A stretch of 44,583 nucleotides of DNA from Saprospiraceae bacterium UBA2365 (GTDB taxonomy: Bacteria; Bacteroidota; Bacteroidia; Chitinophagales; Saprospiraceae): assembly GCA_002344345.1 (NCBI GenBank), contig DDTL01000205.1, positions 1,188-45,770 of the forward strand, read 5' to 3'. The position numbers and the translations under genes are program-made. This document shows, in pieces, positions 28,401 through 36,763 of this stretch. The first letter of the stretch is position 1, and the number at the start of each line of letters is the position of its first letter. The notes beneath the pieces were generated by a model. That model was not told the DNA's origin. It searched no databases and saw only the letters and a list, made by a program, of their open reading frames with translations.

Positions 28401-30726
28401 TGCCATTGGTATCCAGCCAAACGTAATCCCCAATCCGGGCAAATTTATACAAGCCTGCATCAATACTCAGATCTTCTTCAAAATTCGACAGACTGACCAA
28501 AGAAGAAAGTCCTGTCATTGGATTCGCATTGCTGTCTTTCATTGGATCAACACCCTGATTTGCAGGACTATAATGATAATCTGCAGGTAATATAAATCTG
28601 ATATAATAATCACCTGAAGACAATGCAGAGAACATGTAATAACCATTTTCGTTGGTCAATGTAAAACTGATCAATTGTTGTGACTGATCCAGTAAATCAA
28701 CACGAACACCGGGTATTCCGGGTTCTCCTGGATTCTGTATACCATCCGCATTCATATCATGCCATACATAATCTCCAATTTTAGCACAGAATGACTCATT
28801 GACAAAAACCTGACCAGTTGACATGCAGCCTTTACTGTCTGTAACCGTTAAATTATAAAATCCTGCTGTCACATCATTAAGATTTTGATCAGCATCTCCA
28901 TTGCTCCAAATATAAGTATAAGGCGGCTGCCCCCCGGACGGAAAAGCTGTTGCACTTCCAGTTGCTGTTTGACAATTTGCCGGGTTTGTAGTAAATGTAA
29001 TTATCGGATTTTCAAGCGTGATTATTTGAATCAAAGCCGAATCAACGCAAGAATTGGCATCTGTAACCGTAACACTGTATAGATTGTTTTCCAACGCAAC
29101 CAGATCATTCAGTGTCTGAAGATCAGACCCTGTATTCCAGAGATATTCGAAAGGTTGAGAACCTCCAATGATTTTAGGGATCAGATCAAAAGTCTGATTC
29201 TTACAAATCTCAAGGTCGGGCCCTAAACTTACATCTGGTTTATTATTGACCTTAACTTCTATTGAACCATTGACTGAACAGCCATTTGCGTCCATGACGG
29301 TTACGTTATAAACAGTTGTTTGCAAAGGTGTTACTGAATGTTTTGACTGAAAAGGAAGACCATTATCCCAGCGATAGATCAGATTTTGAGCACACGGAAC
29401 ATCAGCTTCAAGCTCAACTGTTTCTCCCCGACAGATCTCAAGATCTTCACCAAGTTCCAAGCCACAATCCGTATTCCTGCAGGCCATCAATGAAACTAAT
29501 TGAAAATCAACACTTGCCTCAATTACCGTAAATTCCATACAGATTTCCTGAATATGCTCAATATTCATAGTTTGCAATTCAGGGATATCGGCGAAAACCA
29601 AAATATGATCATTTGATGTACCAACTCCGCTTTCTGGCAATGCGAAAGAATTAACGACTCTGCGTGTACCATCCCAGAAATTCACATCAATATTGATACC
29701 ACCCTGATCGATCTGAATATTTTTAAATTTGAGATAATCGAATGGAGACAAATCGAAATTGATTCCTGTACCATTATTATTGTAGCACAACGAAGTTCTT
29801 GACCTTGATCCGACATCGTTGCTGTTCGTAAAAACACCTGTACCCATATTGATATTGATACTGGATGGTAATGAACCTGAAATATATTCCAAAGATACAT
29901 TCCTCGTATTTCCAAGCAATCCGATCGGCGCTGATTGAGTAACTGATTTTGGGCCAGGATCCAAAGGATTGACCTGCATTGAAAAACTACTTGTACTACC
30001 ACCATTCATGAAATTGTCGATCACATGGCACTGTTCTTCACCAACTCCGGCAGTTACCCGAACATTGATACTGGCCTGATCCTGATTGCCCCAAAAGTCT
30101 GTAACAGTCACTCTGTAAGTCGTATTTGTTGACGGAGATACAGTTTTACTGTTTCCTGTTCCCAGTCCGTTGCTCCAGTTGAATGTATACGGTGGTCTGC
30201 CTCTGGAGACTAAAGCATTCAAAGTGGTGCTATTTCCCAAACATGTTTGAATGGATGCATTGGTGCTGACTACCATATCACTTTTATATCCTGCATCTAT
30301 ATACCTGATTGTCTGATTATTGATTACATTGATCAATTGGGTAAAACCTAAATGATCAATATCAGAATCAGCATTGGATGATCCTCCGAACTGGGAAGTC
30401 ACTCTAAGTCCCTGTATCACAGGAAATTTAAGTTTATAAGAACCTGCATTTAAATTGTTGAAAGTATAATTTCCGCTGTTGTCTGAAGTTGAGATATCTA
30501 CCAAAAAATCCAATTGGTTGAACAAAAGTATGGTGATACCCGGAATTCCTGTTTCACCCGGATCCTGAATACCATTCTTGTTTTTATCCATCCAAACCCT
30601 TCCTTCAAGCGAACCACCTTGTGGAATCATTCCCGGATAATTATTGAATGGCAGGGTGAAAACTCCGCAATATGCACTTATGGTGCATACCAAACCAAAT
30701 ATTGTTAAAAAAAACAATCGGCTCAT
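25411..30726 (-). CDS. Giant surface protein with nine SdrD-type repeats and T9SS domain
   Basis: A 1771-residue secreted, probably adhesive, protein. A signal peptide (about 1-21) is followed by SdrD B repeat 1 (GRVWMDKNKNGIQDPGETG, about 43-150). SprB-like segments (about 155-225 and 560-645: PPYTFNWSNG, PPYTYIWSNG) flank a beta-sandwich region and Ig-like segments (235-560). Eight further SdrD repeats begin near residues 647, 762, 878, 992, 1108, 1222, 1342 and 1470. Each is about 115 residues, and most open with IGD-x-VW-x-D-x-N-G-N-G-x-Q and close with a D-x-D/DAGLY pattern that would bind calcium. Repeat 8 is degenerate (CDFTPNHYWQTGENG). The C-terminal 80 residues (from LYPNPATE) are a Por-type T9SS sorting domain. 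SdrD-type domains form stiff, calcium-stabilised stalks, so a cell-surface fibre is inferred. It is a single gene, its own transcription unit. Confidence 0.92.
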   Translation of the reverse strand: MSRLFFLTIFGLVCTISAYCGVFTLPFNNYPGMIPQGGSLEGRVWMDKNKNGIQDPGETGIPGITILLFNQLDFLVDISTSDNSGNYTFNNLNAGSYKLKFPVIQGLRVTSQFGGSSNADSDIDHLGFTQLINVINNQTIRYIDAGYKSDMVVSTNASIQTCLGNSTTLNALVSRGRPPYTFNWSNGLGTGNSKTVSPSTNTTYRVTVTDFWGNQDQASINVRVTAGVGEEQCHVIDNFMNGGSTSSFSMQVNPLDPGPKSVTQSAPIGLLGNTRNVSLEYISGSLPSSININMGTGVFTNSNDVGSRSRTSLCYNNNGTGINFDLSPFDYLKFKNIQIDQGGINIDVNFWDGTRRVVNSFALPESGVGTSNDHILVFADIPELQTMNIEHIQEICMEFTVIEASVDFQLVSLMACRNTDCGLELGEDLEICRGETVELEADVPCAQNLIYRWDNGLPFQSKHSVTPLQTTVYNVTVMDANGCSVNGSIEVKVNNKPDVSLGPDLEICKNQTFDLIPKIIGGSQPFEYLWNTGSDLQTLNDLVALENNLYSVTVTDANSCVDSALIQIITLENPIITFTTNPANCQTATGSATAFPSGGQPPYTYIWSNGDADQNLNDVTAGFYNLTVTDSKGCMSTGQVFVNESFCAKIGDYVWHDMNADGIQNPGEPGIPGVRVDLLDQSQQLISFTLTNENGYYMFSALSSGDYYIRFILPADYHYSPANQGVDPMKDSNANPMTGLSSLVSLSNFEEDLSIDAGLYKFARIGDYVWLDTNGNGIQNSGETGISGIVVSLLDCNGSIVNTTTTDENGFYSFSNLLPGQYKVRFIAPAGMKFITPNQGTDPTADSDVAVISGETSCLTLVSNQVNLTIDAGLYMPAKIGDKVWIDLNADGQQSVDEPGLANFEVRLLDCNGTVLKNALTNAQGNYLFEDLIPGSYKIGVNSLAGYELSPYHAGNPDTDSNIDPATNTSECEILLSGESNLTYDIGLFHRAAIGDFVWVDSNGNGIQDTGENGFPGMLVQLYHCDNNLVAQTTSNASGYYNFGNLLPGNYSIKFNLGTGWFFSQPGMGSNAAFDSNADQNTGWTGCETLISGEVNNSYDAGVYQRGKVGDYVWEDLNGNGLQDAGEPGVFNFKVLLKTCNGTLVQTKYTDQYGYYLFDNIIPGQYLLDFSQNAEPYFTLKNQGTNTSIDSDVNQITGQTSCFAVTSGSVNYTIDAGLLKVASVGDFVWEDINGNGIQEDGEPGVEGIQAKLYRVNSGGTVFIGDAYTNESGYYIFQNIAPGTYYIKYILGGTNWQVTVPNVNNDFIDSDVTHANGFNSTSNFVLLPGQHNPDVDAGLYICAEVGDLVWCDFTPNHYWQTGENGINGVEVELYRKMEDTWVFWTSVITEYHNGSMPGDGFWSACVIPGEYYAKYNLPENSNFLLVDPFIGGNPEYDSDVTNAFGHGTTDAFILQSGDVKTDLGAGYYYGGIIGDRVWYDLNQNGLQDTGEPSASGILVEVFGVEGKIADDITDSNGNYTIDNLIPGDYYLKFSPGGYQFTTPNIGSNDHIDSDVTNANGPGTTNWFNLEVHEINYSFDAGLINTNGRMIWNGQGGSYRGDHNEIWWETRNEEQIELFELHRMDPGSDQFDLLDIIQAKGGRDLIQSYDVEDFEVEKTGLYKYRIMSRDLFSNSSFSPEILINVIGEMKMVLYPNPATELINFGFYNRNVDEISIQLFNNLGILVKSYPNIMLDKNMVFYREITLDDLPAGNYHIKISGKDLNWTANISVMR

Positions 30727-31085
30727 AAAGGTTATTTTTGATGATACAACAAAAAATGCTAAGCAAAATTATACTATAAATACCTAAGTAGTTACGAATA
30801 CCTATGGTAAAAAAAGCATTTAATTTTTAAATATAATAAAATTTTATATTTTGATAATCAACACATTATGACATTTTTTAATATTTAGAAAGTATTATAA
30901 TCATCATATTTCAGGTATATCGGAAATTGAGAATTTAGTGTAAGCATCAAAGCACTATCCATTAGCTATTTTGCCAAAATAAAAAATAAATTACCAGGAC
31001 ACCTGTGCATTTCTTTACAAAAAAAACTTTGGGAATTGGAAATAAAAAAATAGCTGAGAAATTGTAGCTGAATGGTATTCAGATT

Positions 31086-31104
31086 TGAGTCTGCTCACTA
31101 AAGT
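31086..31104 (+). repeat. End fragment of the CTGCTCC element
   Basis: TGAGTCTGCTCACTAAAGT shares its first 11 nt and the AAAGT end with the terminal sequence of the element at 31317-31450, in the same orientation as the left end. Confidence 0.5.
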
Positions 31105-31124
31105 ATTCATCGCCCCGAATACAC

Positions 31125-31261
31125 ATAGAAGCATAACCCTTTTTTCATCAGTAGGCGAATGTTGTACTTTGACAAATCTCCAAATAAACATCTATGTGTA
31201 CCTATGTTCCTATGTTCCTATGTGTTGAAAAAACCTTTTCACCACATAGATACATAGAAAC
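31125..31261. repeat. ACATAG/CTATGT repeat cluster
   Basis: ACACATAGAAGCATA near 31125, a tandem of CTATGTGTAC, CTATGTTC, CTATGTTC and CTATGTGTTG at 31191-31227, and CACCACATAGATACATAGAAAC at 31240-31261 give multiple direct and inverted copies. CTATGTG (31219-31225) and CACATAG can pair across about 18 nt. This forms part of the gene-free stretch 30727-31639, whose remainder (30727-31080 and 31451-31639) shows only AT-rich sequence. Confidence 0.6.
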
Positions 31262-31316
31262 CCTTTAGATTAGCAGCCTTAAACCTTTTAGTATGCAATT
31301 TAGTATGTCATAAATG

Positions 31317-31450
31317 TGAGTCTGCTCCCAAAAGTCCAATTTGATGGTTTTCCATCGATCCCCTGTAGTCTTTTACTGATCGATGACGTCAGTAGGTCGG
31401 GGCAATAAAAAAATTAAAATCAACAAACCGGACTTTTGGGAGCAGACTCA
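31317..31450. mobile_element. 134-bp MITE-like element with perfect 21-bp inverted ends
   Basis: Positions 31317-31337 and 31430-31450 are exact reverse complements (TGAGTCTGCTCCCAAAAGTCC at the left). Pairing continues imperfectly inward (AATTTGATGGTTTT against AAAATCAACAAACC). The middle holds a second palindrome, CATCGATC/GATCGATG, and no ORF. Related ends occur at 11809, 22389 and 31086. No target-site duplication is obvious. It could be a non-autonomous transposable element or a structured RNA; no transposase in the window would move it. Confidence 0.6.
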
Positions 31451-31639
31451 AACTTGTATGGCAGCATGCTAAAATTCTGTTTTGTGCTATAAGTGCTGAA
31501 AGTTCAATGCACCAAAAAGCTAATACAATTGAATCGCAGATATCTTTAAACGATTCTAAGTAGCCCTGACAAAATCACCATAACAACAATTATAACCTGA
31601 AACAAAAAATGTCATGAAAATTCTTTAGTGTTCCCACTT

Positions 31640-32809
31640 TTAAAACTCGTATCTCAGTTCATTGATCAGTAATCCTTTAAGTTTTTCTGCTGCCTGCATG
31701 GTCAGATCAAAGTCTGTTGGAAAAGGCAGCGGTGTAGTTCTGAGATTTTTCTTTGTTTTTTCAGAAAGCGCTCTTTTATCGCCGGAAAATCTGGAGGCAA
31801 AACTTTCAAAAACAGTTTCAACAAAAACAGGTTTTGATCTGACGATTTTCCCGGTTCTGGATTCTTTATATTCCACTCTACCGGCTAATTCTGCTTTTTT
31901 CAATCTGAAAAGTTCATGGACATCGGCTCTGACAGTCACGAATTTATCTGTTTTAATATCATTTCCGAGGCTGTCTTTCATTACATTGCCTTTGTTATCC
32001 AAAACATAATTGAAACCATCCTTGATCTCGGCTTCGTCTATGTACATCACTTCCTTTTCCTGTTCAGGTGATACATATAGCCTGTCGATCACGATCGCAG
32101 CAACGTAATCAAACTTCACATTTGCCTGAGGTTCCGTATAATACCTTGTCCATTCATTTTCAAGTGAGCGGATATCAATCCTTTTCAATTCATTTTCGAA
32201 TTCAACCGGAATGATGACATTCGCTTTATTTTGGACTTCCACTAGAACATTGTTCATCCCGAGCATCAATGCCCTGTCTTTCAATACATCTTTATCCTTA
32301 AAATGAAGGAAATATCTGTCAATGTTGTTCAATTCTTCGTAAGCTCTTTTTGCCGCTACCTTATCCCCGTTTTCAGCTCTGTCCAACAATCTTTTTGCTT
32401 CAATGTAATGATAATCAGCTGCACCTTGTTCTGCTTCCTGGATCAATGGTTCCACTCTTACAAATTGAAAACCAGCCTGATGGCCGTCTTCACTCACCAA
32501 TGGCAACAATGGCTCAACAAGTTCCTGACGCTTTTTGATCAGGAGCAACTGACTGTAGATCCTGTTCCAATTGTCCGGTTTGTTAGCCTCTTTGAGGAAC
32601 TTAATCTGGTTCAGATCTTTGTCATTGGCTTTCGCAAAAGCCGTTTCCAGTGCTTTTACGTCTTCGGTCTTCTTGTTCTTTTTGCCCTGAAGACTTCTGA
32701 CTGCAGAATTGATGGCTTCATCATATTGTCCTTTTTCCACCATTTTCTGAGTGGAAGTACAGGCATTCAAAATGAATGCTACAAATAATAAAAAAACATA
32801 TTTCTTCAT
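31640..32809 (-). CDS. Hypothetical lipoprotein, TPR-like N-terminal region
   Basis: A 389-residue predicted lipoprotein (lipobox FILNAC, Cys about residue 16). The N-terminal part (KMVEKGQYDEAINSAVRSLQ and later YIEAKRLLDRAENGDKVAAK) is helical with a TPR-like spacing. The C-terminal 180 residues are predicted mostly beta (ANVKFDYVAAIVIDRLYV, DKFVTVRADVHELFRLKKAE). I do not recognise a named family. Its position upstream of the adhesin gene is 900 bp away through repeats, so operon membership is unlikely. Envelope localisation is the only supported inference. Confidence 0.75.
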   Translation of the reverse strand: MKKYVFLLFVAFILNACTSTQKMVEKGQYDEAINSAVRSLQGKKNKKTEDVKALETAFAKANDKDLNQIKFLKEANKPDNWNRIYSQLLLIKKRQELVEPLLPLVSEDGHQAGFQFVRVEPLIQEAEQGAADYHYIEAKRLLDRAENGDKVAAKRAYEELNNIDRYFLHFKDKDVLKDRALMLGMNNVLVEVQNKANVIIPVEFENELKRIDIRSLENEWTRYYTEPQANVKFDYVAAIVIDRLYVSPEQEKEVMYIDEAEIKDGFNYVLDNKGNVMKDSLGNDIKTDKFVTVRADVHELFRLKKAELAGRVEYKESRTGKIVRSKPVFVETVFESFASRFSGDKRALSEKTKKNLRTTPLPFPTDFDLTMQAAEKLKGLLINELRYEF

Positions 32810-33056
32810 ATCAAGACGATTTTTTGGTTGAATAATGAATTAAGTTGGTTCAAATAAAACTATGACAGTGGTCAATTGTTTTTTGTTACAATATTAAGAT
32901 TTAATTAACTTTAAATCAAATGCTTATTGAATACGAATATAATAATAATTTGATAATCCTTTAAATACTTTACAAAATTTTAGTTTACATCTCCACATAG
33001 TCAGGGCTTTATGACTTTCTAACTAATAAAATCATTGAAGGATAATTTCAATAGCT

Positions 33057-33731
33057 CTATTCACCATTGCCCTGTACCACTATTACGTACTCTCCTTTAA
33101 CCTTCGACGCTTCAGCGCTTAATCTATTAACATGTCCTTCGAGGGTATTCGTGGCAAATGATTCGTATATCTTACTGATTTCTTTAGCAATACAAGCAAG
33201 CTTTTGTGAACCCAAATGATCAGAAAGATCTTTTACCGTTCGTAATAATTTATAAGGTGATTCATACAGAACGATGGTATAAGGATAAGTTTTGAGAAAT
33301 TCAAGCCGCGTATTTCTACCTTTTTTTACCGGTAAAAATCCTTCAAAATGAAATTTATCCGTCGGCAATCCGGATGCAGCCAAGGCCGGTATCAAAGCTG
33401 TCGGTCCTGGCAACGGCACCACCTGAATTTCTTCCTGAACACAGGCACGAACAAGTAAAAATCCCGGATCCGAAATTCCGGGGCTTCCTGCATCCGTTAC
33501 CATGGCTATTTTTTTCCCTTTTTTGAGCGAGTCAATTACTTTTTCAAGTTTTTGGTGCTCGTTATGTGCATGAAAAGAATGGTATGGTGTCTCAATGCCA
33601 AAGTGTTTGAACAAATGCACACTCACCCTCGTATCTTCAGCCAAGATCAGATCAACATCCTTCAATGTCTGAACTGCCCTGAATGTCATGTCCTGTAAAT
33701 TTCCTATAGGTGTCGGAACCAAATAAAGCAT
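33057..33731 (-). CDS. rsmI: 16S rRNA (cytidine-1402-2'-O)-methyltransferase
   Basis: A 224-residue SAM-dependent methyltransferase of the tetrapyrrole methylase fold. It opens with LYLVPTPIGNLQDMTFRAV and has LILAEDTR, the family motif VTDAGSPGISDPG and VPLPGPTALIPALAASGLP. The C-terminal part (YESPYKLLRTVKDL, AKEISKIYE) is also characteristic. RsmI methylates the 2'-oxygen of C1402 in the ribosomal P site together with RsmH (established). Slightly shorter than E. coli RsmI (286) because the C-terminal extension is absent. Divergent from the CHU_C protein gene at 33877. Confidence 0.96.
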   Translation of the reverse strand: MLYLVPTPIGNLQDMTFRAVQTLKDVDLILAEDTRVSVHLFKHFGIETPYHSFHAHNEHQKLEKVIDSLKKGKKIAMVTDAGSPGISDPGFLLVRACVQEEIQVVPLPGPTALIPALAASGLPTDKFHFEGFLPVKKGRNTRLEFLKTYPYTIVLYESPYKLLRTVKDLSDHLGSQKLACIAKEISKIYESFATNTLEGHVNRLSAEASKVKGEYVIVVQGNGE

Positions 33732-33876
33732 TGCGTGTTAAATTTATCATAATGAGGGAAAGGATTTTGCCATTTTCCCGTTTTTTTATTACTTTGGCTT
33801 AAAGATATAAATTTAAATAACAATACAAGGTGCCCAACCGTTTAATTTGGGATGACGTCAATAAAAAAAACATCTC

Positions 33877-35946
33877 ATGAGAATAAGTATCCTTATTTTG
33901 TCAATTGCTCTCAGTTTCTTATTATTAAAGGTAAATGCACAAAACCATCACTGTGAAACAGCGTATTACATTGACAACGCAGATGATTATTGTTCTCCCG
34001 TCGGTCTGTTCACCAATGCAGGCAGTCCGGTTTCTGATCAGGACAGACCATTTTGCTGGCCGGACATGAATCATGATGTATGGTTTGCTTTTGCTCCTAC
34101 CAAACCTGGTGTATTCATTCAACTTACAGGACAAAACGGTTCAAATGCAGGAACAATGCTACAACCCCAAATCGCAGTATATGATAAGTCTTGTGACCAG
34201 ATAGGCATTGACGACCATATCGCGTGTAATTCAGATCTTTATAATTATAACCTCATCGAAATCACCCTTACAGACCTCATCATCGGTAAAATATATTATA
34301 TACGTGTGGATGGCCGAGGAGGTAATACAGGTACTTTCAGATTGTGTCTAAGCACTTTTAACCCAACCAAAGTACCTGAATCGGACTGCCCCAAGGGTGT
34401 TGTACTATGTGATAAATCTCCTTTTGTAGTTCAAAACCTGACCTCAATCGGCGACTTGAAAAATGAGGTGGATGGAACATGTGTACAGGAAGAATTCGCA
34501 TCAGTTTGGTACAGGTGGACTTGTAAAGATCCCGGCTCTCTGACATTCACAGTTTCGCCGACCAACGAAGGAGATGACCTTGACTTTGTAGTTTTCAGGT
34601 TACCTGGCGGAATCAATGATTGTAAGGATAAACAATGGGTCAGGTGCATGGCTGCCGGAGAAACCATAGGTCAATCGCCCCAGTATAACGCGCCCTGTAA
34701 AGGTCCCACAGGTTTGAGTTTAACTGCAACGGATGTAGTCGAATTTCCAGGATGTGGCGGAGGAAACAATAATTATATCGCTGCATTGAACATGCAGGCA
34801 GGAGAATCTTATGCTTTAATGGTCAATAATTACAGCAAATCAGGAGCAGGATTTGAAATTGAATTTGGAGGAACCGGCACGTTTGAAGGACCAGAGACGG
34901 ATTTTATTTCCGAAGCCGTCGATGCTTTTGAATGTGATAAAACCATCATTTTTACAGATAATTCGACCTCATCAACAGACCCGATCGTGAATTATCTGTG
35001 GAATTTTGGTGTGGGCTCTACACCTTTGTCATCCAATTCTTTTTTACCCATTCCCGTAATATATGAATCTTTCGGCTGGAAAACAGTCGCGCTGACTGTC
35101 GAAAGTTCAAGAGGATGTCTGGTTACTGAGATCAAGGACATTTATATCAACCCTTGCTGTCAGGATACCTCAACCTTATGGGTGCAAGCAGGCTCAACTG
35201 ACCTCAATTGTTTTGGCATACCTGACGGGACCATCAGCGCAACCGGATTCAGCGGAGCTCCGGCTTATGCATACAGCCTGGACAGTATTCAATTCAGGCC
35301 AATACCCTATTTTTCCGGCTTATGGCCTGGAGAATATACCGTTTATATTCAGGATATCAAGGGTTGTTCCAACAAAGATTTTGTCAGCATTGATCAACCA
35401 CCTCCGATTTTTGCATATGCGCCTCCTGACACCATCATCACTCTGGGATATACCATCCAGCTTCAGGGCTCATACATTTCCAATAATCCGGTTCAGTTTT
35501 TATGGTCTACACAAAACGGGAGATTTGTCACTGAAAGCAATGCACAGCAAGTTGTCGTACAACCGATTAAAGACGGTTATTATTATTTTACCATAACAGA
35601 AGATATCGGCTGCACGCATACTGATTCAGTTTACATCAGAGTGATAAAAGAAAGACCTGTTTATGCTCCTAATGTTTTTACTCCAAACAATGACGGAATA
35701 AACGATAGATTTTCTCTCAAAGGAGGACCTGCAGCTGAATTGATAGATGAATTGAAAATATTCGACAGGTGGGGCGAATTGATGTGGGAAGGAAATGACC
35801 TGGAATTCAATGACAACAGACAAGGCTGGGACGGAAAATTCAAAGAGGCCTGGGTAAATCCCGGTGTATATGTCTGGACTGCAAAAGTGCGTTTTATTGA
35901 CGGAGAAATCATTCCTTATTCAGGGGACATCACTGTTTTGAGGTGA
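33877..35946 (+). CDS. PKD/SprB-containing surface protein with CHU_C C-terminus
   Basis: A 689-residue exported protein. The signal peptide ends near residue 22 (KVNAQ). Two similar N-terminal beta domains (about 25-165 and 170-330: HDVWFAFAPTKPG, ASVWYRWTCKDPG) are Cys-containing and resemble pre-peptidase C-terminal-like modules. A PKD-like domain (about 340-430: IIFTDNSTSSTDP, YLWNFGVGS) and a SprB-like unit (about 440-510) follow. The last 90 residues (APNVFTPNNDGINDRFSL, IFDRWGELMWEG, ITVLR) are the gliding-motility C-terminal domain, a T9SS type B signal. Surface attachment and ligand binding are inferred; no enzymatic motif is seen. A strong terminator follows. Confidence 0.92.
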   Translation: MRISILILSIALSFLLLKVNAQNHHCETAYYIDNADDYCSPVGLFTNAGSPVSDQDRPFCWPDMNHDVWFAFAPTKPGVFIQLTGQNGSNAGTMLQPQIAVYDKSCDQIGIDDHIACNSDLYNYNLIEITLTDLIIGKIYYIRVDGRGGNTGTFRLCLSTFNPTKVPESDCPKGVVLCDKSPFVVQNLTSIGDLKNEVDGTCVQEEFASVWYRWTCKDPGSLTFTVSPTNEGDDLDFVVFRLPGGINDCKDKQWVRCMAAGETIGQSPQYNAPCKGPTGLSLTATDVVEFPGCGGGNNNYIAALNMQAGESYALMVNNYSKSGAGFEIEFGGTGTFEGPETDFISEAVDAFECDKTIIFTDNSTSSTDPIVNYLWNFGVGSTPLSSNSFLPIPVIYESFGWKTVALTVESSRGCLVTEIKDIYINPCCQDTSTLWVQAGSTDLNCFGIPDGTISATGFSGAPAYAYSLDSIQFRPIPYFSGLWPGEYTVYIQDIKGCSNKDFVSIDQPPPIFAYAPPDTIITLGYTIQLQGSYISNNPVQFLWSTQNGRFVTESNAQQVVVQPIKDGYYYFTITEDIGCTHTDSVYIRVIKERPVYAPNVFTPNNDGINDRFSLKGGPAAELIDELKIFDRWGELMWEGNDLEFNDNRQGWDGKFKEAWVNPGVYVWTAKVRFIDGEIIPYSGDITVLR

Positions 35947-35992
35947 TGAAAGCAGGATTCTGTAATAGTATTTGAAAACTGTTATAAGTAAG

Positions 35993-36028
35993 ATGCGCTG
36001 GAAATAAAAAACTCAGCGCATTTTTTTT
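35993..36028 (+). terminator. Terminator after the CHU_C protein gene
   Basis: ATGCGCTG (35993-36000) pairs with CAGCGCAT (36014-36021) across a 13-nt loop and runs into eight T's. Confidence 0.85.
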
Positions 36029-36115
36029 ACCGATTATTTATTGTCGTTGGTCGAATCATTTGAGATAAAATGAATTTTTTATCGTACATTGCAGTTCATT
36101 GATAAAGCAGTTTTT

Positions 36116-36736
36116 ATGTTATCTATAAACAATTGGTGGCACAACCTGGAAGGATTGGAACAGGTTTATTGGGCAATAGCCATCATTTTTACAATTTTGT
36201 TTCTGATACAGTTTGTTCTGAGTATCATCGGTCTTGGAGTGGACTCTGATCTTGATGTAAGTGGACATTTAGATACAGATTTGCACGGAGATATACATCC
36301 TGATTACTCAGTAGATCCCTCTTTCACCTTGTTTTCAGTCAGATCTGTCATTGCTTTTTTTACTTTTTTTGGCTGGGTTGGAGTGATCGCATTGTCCAAT
36401 GGATTGGGCACTGTATTGGCATTAGTTTTAGCTACCACTTCAGGATTGATCGCAATGGTTTTTGTGGCCGTGATATTGTATCAATTGATCAAATTATCTG
36501 AAGAAGGAACGGTAAGAATAGATGAAGCACTTGGAAAATATGCTGAAGTATACATCCCGATACCTGAGAAACGAAACGGAAAAGGCAAAGTGATCGTAGA
36601 GTTTGAACACAGAAATATGGAACTGGATGCCATAACTGATGGTCATTTGCTGTCAACCGGAACCATAGTTTATATTTTTAAAGTATACGATGACAATGTT
36701 TTGCTAGTGGGAGAAGTAAAGGAAAAAACTGAATAA
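36116..36736 (+). CDS. NfeD-like membrane protein (flotillin partner)
   Basis: A 206-residue inner-membrane protein. The ATG at 36116 (MLSINNWWHNLEG) is chosen; no ATG lies farther upstream in frame. Three hydrophobic segments (about 14-38, 72-92, 94-118) are followed by a C-terminal domain (130-206) with alternating beta character (GKVIVEFEHRNMELDAI, DDNVLLVGEVKE), typical of the OB-fold of NfeD and YuaF proteins. It precedes a flotillin gene by 27 nt. NfeD/flotillin pairs form membrane microdomain complexes in bacteria such as Bacillus (YuaF-FloT), and the same partnership is inferred here. Confidence 0.83.
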   Translation: MLSINNWWHNLEGLEQVYWAIAIIFTILFLIQFVLSIIGLGVDSDLDVSGHLDTDLHGDIHPDYSVDPSFTLFSVRSVIAFFTFFGWVGVIALSNGLGTVLALVLATTSGLIAMVFVAVILYQLIKLSEEGTVRIDEALGKYAEVYIPIPEKRNGKGKVIVEFEHRNMELDAITDGHLLSTGTIVYIFKVYDDNVLLVGEVKEKTE

Positions 36737-36763
36737 TCAACTTAAAAACAAAAAATACGAATC

